A stretch of 40,975 nucleotides of DNA, taken from NCBI GenBank assembly GCA_029263175.1, contig JAJCXZ010000095.1, positions 1 to 40,975 on the forward strand. Direction: 5' to 3'. This stretch comes from Acidimicrobiales bacterium. Its GTDB lineage: Bacteria; Actinomycetota; Acidimicrobiia; Acidimicrobiales; Aldehydirespiratoraceae. The notes below the pieces were generated by a model. It did not search any database. It saw only the letters and a program-made list of their open reading frames with translations, and was not told the DNA's origin. Positions 38,827 to 40,975 of the stretch are shown here, in pieces (position 1 is the first letter of the stretch; each line of letters begins with the position of its first letter). Position numbers and translations under genes: made by a program.

Positions 38827-39555
38827 TCAGAGACCGAGGTAGCTATCGAGTCCGACAGTGACACCGGGATGGTTCGCCACATTCTTCACCCCGACAAGAA
38901 CACCCGGCAGGAACGAGGTGCGATCCATGGTGTCGTGACGGATCGTGAGGGTCTGACCGGTCGTGCCGAGGATGACTTCCTGATTGGCCACCGCACCGCG
39001 CATACGTACGGCATGGACGTGAATGTCGCCGGGTCCGACACCCCCGCGGGCGCCCTCGTAGACCTGATGGGTGGTGGGATCGTCGGCCCACTCGGCGGAC
39101 GCGGCAGCCATTCGTTCGGCGGTGTGGGTCGCCGTGCCGGAAGGCGCGTCGACCTTCTTGTCATGATGGATCTCGATGATCTCGGCCGTCTCGAAGTGAG
39201 GGGCGGCCAGCTCGGCGAAACGAATCATCAAGACCGCACCGATCGCGAAGTTGGGGGCGATCAACGCGTTCGACGTCGTGAACGCGGTACGGAATCCGGC
39301 GAGATCCTCGTCAGAGAATCCCGTGGTGCCGACAACGGCATGGATGCCATTGGCCGCCGCGAATGCCAGTGTCTCCCGAGCAACGCTGAGCACGGTGAAG
39401 TCGACGACCACATCGACGGCGGCTTCAGTGAGTAGCTCCAGGGAGTCGCCGAGATCGACCCGGGCAACCAACTCCGTCGTGGGGTCCCCGTCGATCGAGC
39501 GACAGACCTCCTCGCCCATTCGACCTGCTGCGCCAACGACACCGACTCGGATCAT
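38827..39555 (-). CDS. dapB: 4-hydroxy-tetrahydrodipicolinate reductase
   Basis: NAD(P)H-dependent second step of the pathway. 242 residues: V-G-V-V-G-A-A-G-R-M-G nucleotide loop, V-V-D-F-T, G-T-T-G-F, A-P-N-F-A-I-G, the catalytic E-I-H-H-D-K-K-V-D-A-P-S-G-T-A, and the C-terminal G-L-D-S-Y-L-G-L. A TAGCCT hexamer ends 6 nt before the ATG, so it is probably leaderless and heads dapB-SURF1-hypothetical. It lies 50 bp after the M16 peptidase gene. Confidence 0.96.
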   Translation of the reverse strand: MIRVGVVGAAGRMGEEVCRSIDGDPTTELVARVDLGDSLELLTEAAVDVVVDFTVLSVARETLAFAAANGIHAVVGTTGFSDEDLAGFRTAFTTSNALIAPNFAIGAVLMIRFAELAAPHFETAEIIEIHHDKKVDAPSGTATHTAERMAAASAEWADDPTTHQVYEGARGGVGPGDIHVHAVRMRGAVANQEVILGTTGQTLTIRHDTMDRTSFLPGVLVGVKNVANHPGVTVGLDSYLGL

Positions 39556-39561
39556 GGCGTC

Positions 39562-39567
39562 AGGCTA
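39562..39567 (-). promoter_or_regulatory. -10 element of leaderless dapB transcript
   Basis: TAGCCT on the minus strand, 6 nt before the dapB ATG. Confidence 0.5.
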
Positions 39568-39605
39568 TTCGGTCAAGCATCACTCGCCCGTCGAAATCGA
39601 GCGAA

Positions 39606-40847
39606 CTAGGAGTCTTCGGGGCCGACGACCGAGCACACCCGGGCCCCGGCCAGAACCTCGCCCAGCACTCGTCGGACATCTTCGGCGGTGACGGCACGCA
39701 CCGCATCCAGGTACTCGTCGACGGGAATGACACGGTCGCGGATCAACACGTTGGTGGCCAGCCGGGCCATCCGAGAACCCGTGTCCTCGAGACCGAGCAC
39801 GGTGGCACCCTCGAAGCCGCCGCGGGCGATCTCGAGCTCGCGCTCGCCGGGGCCGTTCTCGACGAGATCAGCGAGCTGCTCGTCGACCACGCCGCGCAGA
39901 ACATCGAGGCGATCGGGCGAGGTGGCGGCGTACACCGTCAGTGCACCACTGTCGACATAGCTGCCGACAGACGAGAACACCGTGTAACTGAGTCCACGCT
40001 TCTCACGGATCTCCTGGAAGAGCCGGCTCGACCAGCCGCCGCCGAGGAGCTGACTGGCCACCGCGAGCACGTAGCGATCGTCGCTCTGTTGGCTCGGCGC
40101 TCGCCAGCCCTGGGCGAAGTGTGACTGCTCGATCGGTCGAGCGTTGAAGAGCTCTGCTCGTTGTGCCACCGTCGGGGCTGTTCGTTCGGTGCGCTGCCCT
40201 GGTTTGAGCGCGGTGATGGCGGAGTCGACCTTGGCGACTACTTCGTCGTGGTCGATTGCGCCGACAACTGAAACCACCAGGTTCGAACGGCAGTACCACT
40301 CTTGGTGGAATTCACGGACCGCGGCAGCGCTCATGCCCGTCACGGAGTCCTCGCTGCCGAGCACCTCCCAACCAAGCGGGTGATCGGGAAACAGGCTTTC
40401 GGCGAGCGCAGTGTGAACGACATCGTCGGGTGTGTCGTTGCTCCAGTGCAGCTCTTCGAGAATGACCTGGCGTTCAGCGTCGACGTCTGCGTCGCTGAAC
40501 CCGGGGTCGACGACGACATCGAGCAATGTGTCAAGACCGAAGTCGAGGTCCCAACCGGGCACACGGGCATGGAAGGCCGTGTACTCCTTTGATGTGAACG
40601 CGTTGAGATCGCCGCCGACGGCACCAATCCCTTCGGCGATGTCGCGCGCCGAACGCGTGGAGCTCCCCTTGAACAGGAGATGCTCGAGAAAGTGAGACGC
40701 GCCGGCCAGCTCGGCCGGTTCGTCACGGTTTCCCACACCGACCCACACGCCGACGGCAGCAGACCGCGACTGGGGATCTGCTTCGGTCACAACGCGAAGT
40801 CCGCCGTCGAGGCGAGACACGCGTATGTCGGCGTCAGGTGAAATCAT
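39606..40847 (-). CDS. M16-family zinc metallopeptidase
   Basis: 413 residues of the insulinase/mitochondrial-processing-peptidase family. Inverted zinc motif H-F-L-E-H at 52-56, the third metal Glu region E-R-Q-V-I-L-E-E about 75 residues later, and the C-terminal half with L-L-G-G-G-W-S-S-R-L-F-Q-E-I-R-E-K-R-G-L-S-Y. I chose ATG 40847 (M-I-S-P-D-A-D-I-R), since the upstream extension to 40943 reads through the hairpin region. In many actinobacteria this gene follows pnp; the hairpin upstream would fit a pnp end, but pnp itself is outside. Confidence 0.92.
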   Translation of the reverse strand: MISPDADIRVSRLDGGLRVVTEADPQSRSAAVGVWVGVGNRDEPAELAGASHFLEHLLFKGSSTRSARDIAEGIGAVGGDLNAFTSKEYTAFHARVPGWDLDFGLDTLLDVVVDPGFSDADVDAERQVILEELHWSNDTPDDVVHTALAESLFPDHPLGWEVLGSEDSVTGMSAAAVREFHQEWYCRSNLVVSVVGAIDHDEVVAKVDSAITALKPGQRTERTAPTVAQRAELFNARPIEQSHFAQGWRAPSQQSDDRYVLAVASQLLGGGWSSRLFQEIREKRGLSYTVFSSVGSYVDSGALTVYAATSPDRLDVLRGVVDEQLADLVENGPGERELEIARGGFEGATVLGLEDTGSRMARLATNVLIRDRVIPVDEYLDAVRAVTAEDVRRVLGEVLAGARVCSVVGPEDS

Positions 40848-40896
40848 GGGTGGAAAGCATGGTCGGCAAGTGGTCGACCGGAATCGACGAGTGGTT

Positions 40897-40929
40897 GAGT
40901 CGCCCGGCCCGAAATGGGCCGGGCGACTC
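40897..40929 (-). terminator. Strong hairpin upstream of the M16 gene
   Basis: A perfect 14-bp GC-rich stem (40897-40910 with 40916-40929) around GAAAT. No T-run on either side. It is probably an end or processing site of the gene upstream on the minus strand (outside). Confidence 0.6.
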
Positions 40930-40956
40930 CCACCGACTACCAAACGACGTCCGCGG

Positions 40957-40975
40957 CCCCCCCCCCGACCCCCCC
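40957..40975. other. C-homopolymer runs at the window end
   Basis: Ten Cs, GA, then seven Cs. Such low-complexity sequence at the edge looks like a contig-end sequencing or assembly artefact. Confidence 0.5.

Noticed and set aside
1-40975. tRNA, rRNA, CRISPR arrays, transposases, phage genes
   Set aside because: Looked for T-loop-like sequences, regular short repeats and transposase motifs; none seen, apart from the one REP-like palindrome.

Overview
The window looks like chromosomal DNA of a high-GC actinobacterium, most likely of the class Acidimicrobiia (Ilumatobacter-like). This is an inference from four signs. The SOS boxes are of the Gram-positive CGAAC-N4-GTTCG type, with lexA divergent from a LysM cell-division-inhibitor-like gene. 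DapC is of the actinobacterial type. The ribonucleotide reductase is B12-dependent class II. Many genes appear leaderless, with a TANNNT hexamer 5-8 nt before the start codon. I see no tRNA or rRNA gene, CRISPR array, insertion sequence or phage gene. Almost every long ORF opposite a gene is a high-GC shadow.

Layout. 1-2235 (-) is the 5' part of nrdJ, preceded by a structured leader with a B12-box-like sequence. 2662-3411 (+) is a RibD-C-like reductase. 3416-4694 is the divergent SOS pair LysM gene / lexA around three SOS boxes. 4710-10001 (-) holds dapE, dapD, dapC, hflX and dapF. 10031-13012 (-) holds miaA, a degenerate phosphotransferase-like gene and miaB. recA follows at 13182-14249 (-) with its own SOS box, then msrB and a DEAD-box helicase on +. 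16529-24226 is the accessory-looking part: a ferredoxin plus a shortened YgfK-like flavin/FeS oxidoreductase, a large BTAD/AfsR-type regulator divergent from a DUF1326-DUF2182 pair, and a winged-helix methyltransferase. 24251-27409 (-) holds cinA, pgsA and rimO. 27459-29546 (+) is an APC permease with fused cytoplasmic domains. 29677-33073 (-) is a CaCA exchanger and ftsK. 33192-34847 (+) holds a GST-like and a PaiB-like gene. 34908-40847 (-) holds rnj, dapA, a hypothetical gene, SURF1, dapB and an M16 peptidase. The last bases are C homopolymers.

How the genes fit together. All six pathway-specific genes of the succinylase route to meso-diaminopimelate (dapA, B, C, D, E, F) lie within 35 kb in three groups. 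They are interleaved with tRNA/ribosome modification (miaA, miaB, rimO), ribosome rescue (hflX) and RNA decay (rnj). The recA/lexA/LysM genes form an SOS core with shared operator sequences. Points most worth following up are the nrdJ leader RNA, the domain-deleted YgfK homologue with its ferredoxin, the regulator-DUF1326-DUF2182 module with SARP-like repeats, a DapF whose first catalytic Cys is Ser, a pseudokinase-like gene between miaB and miaA, and the widespread leaderless promoters.
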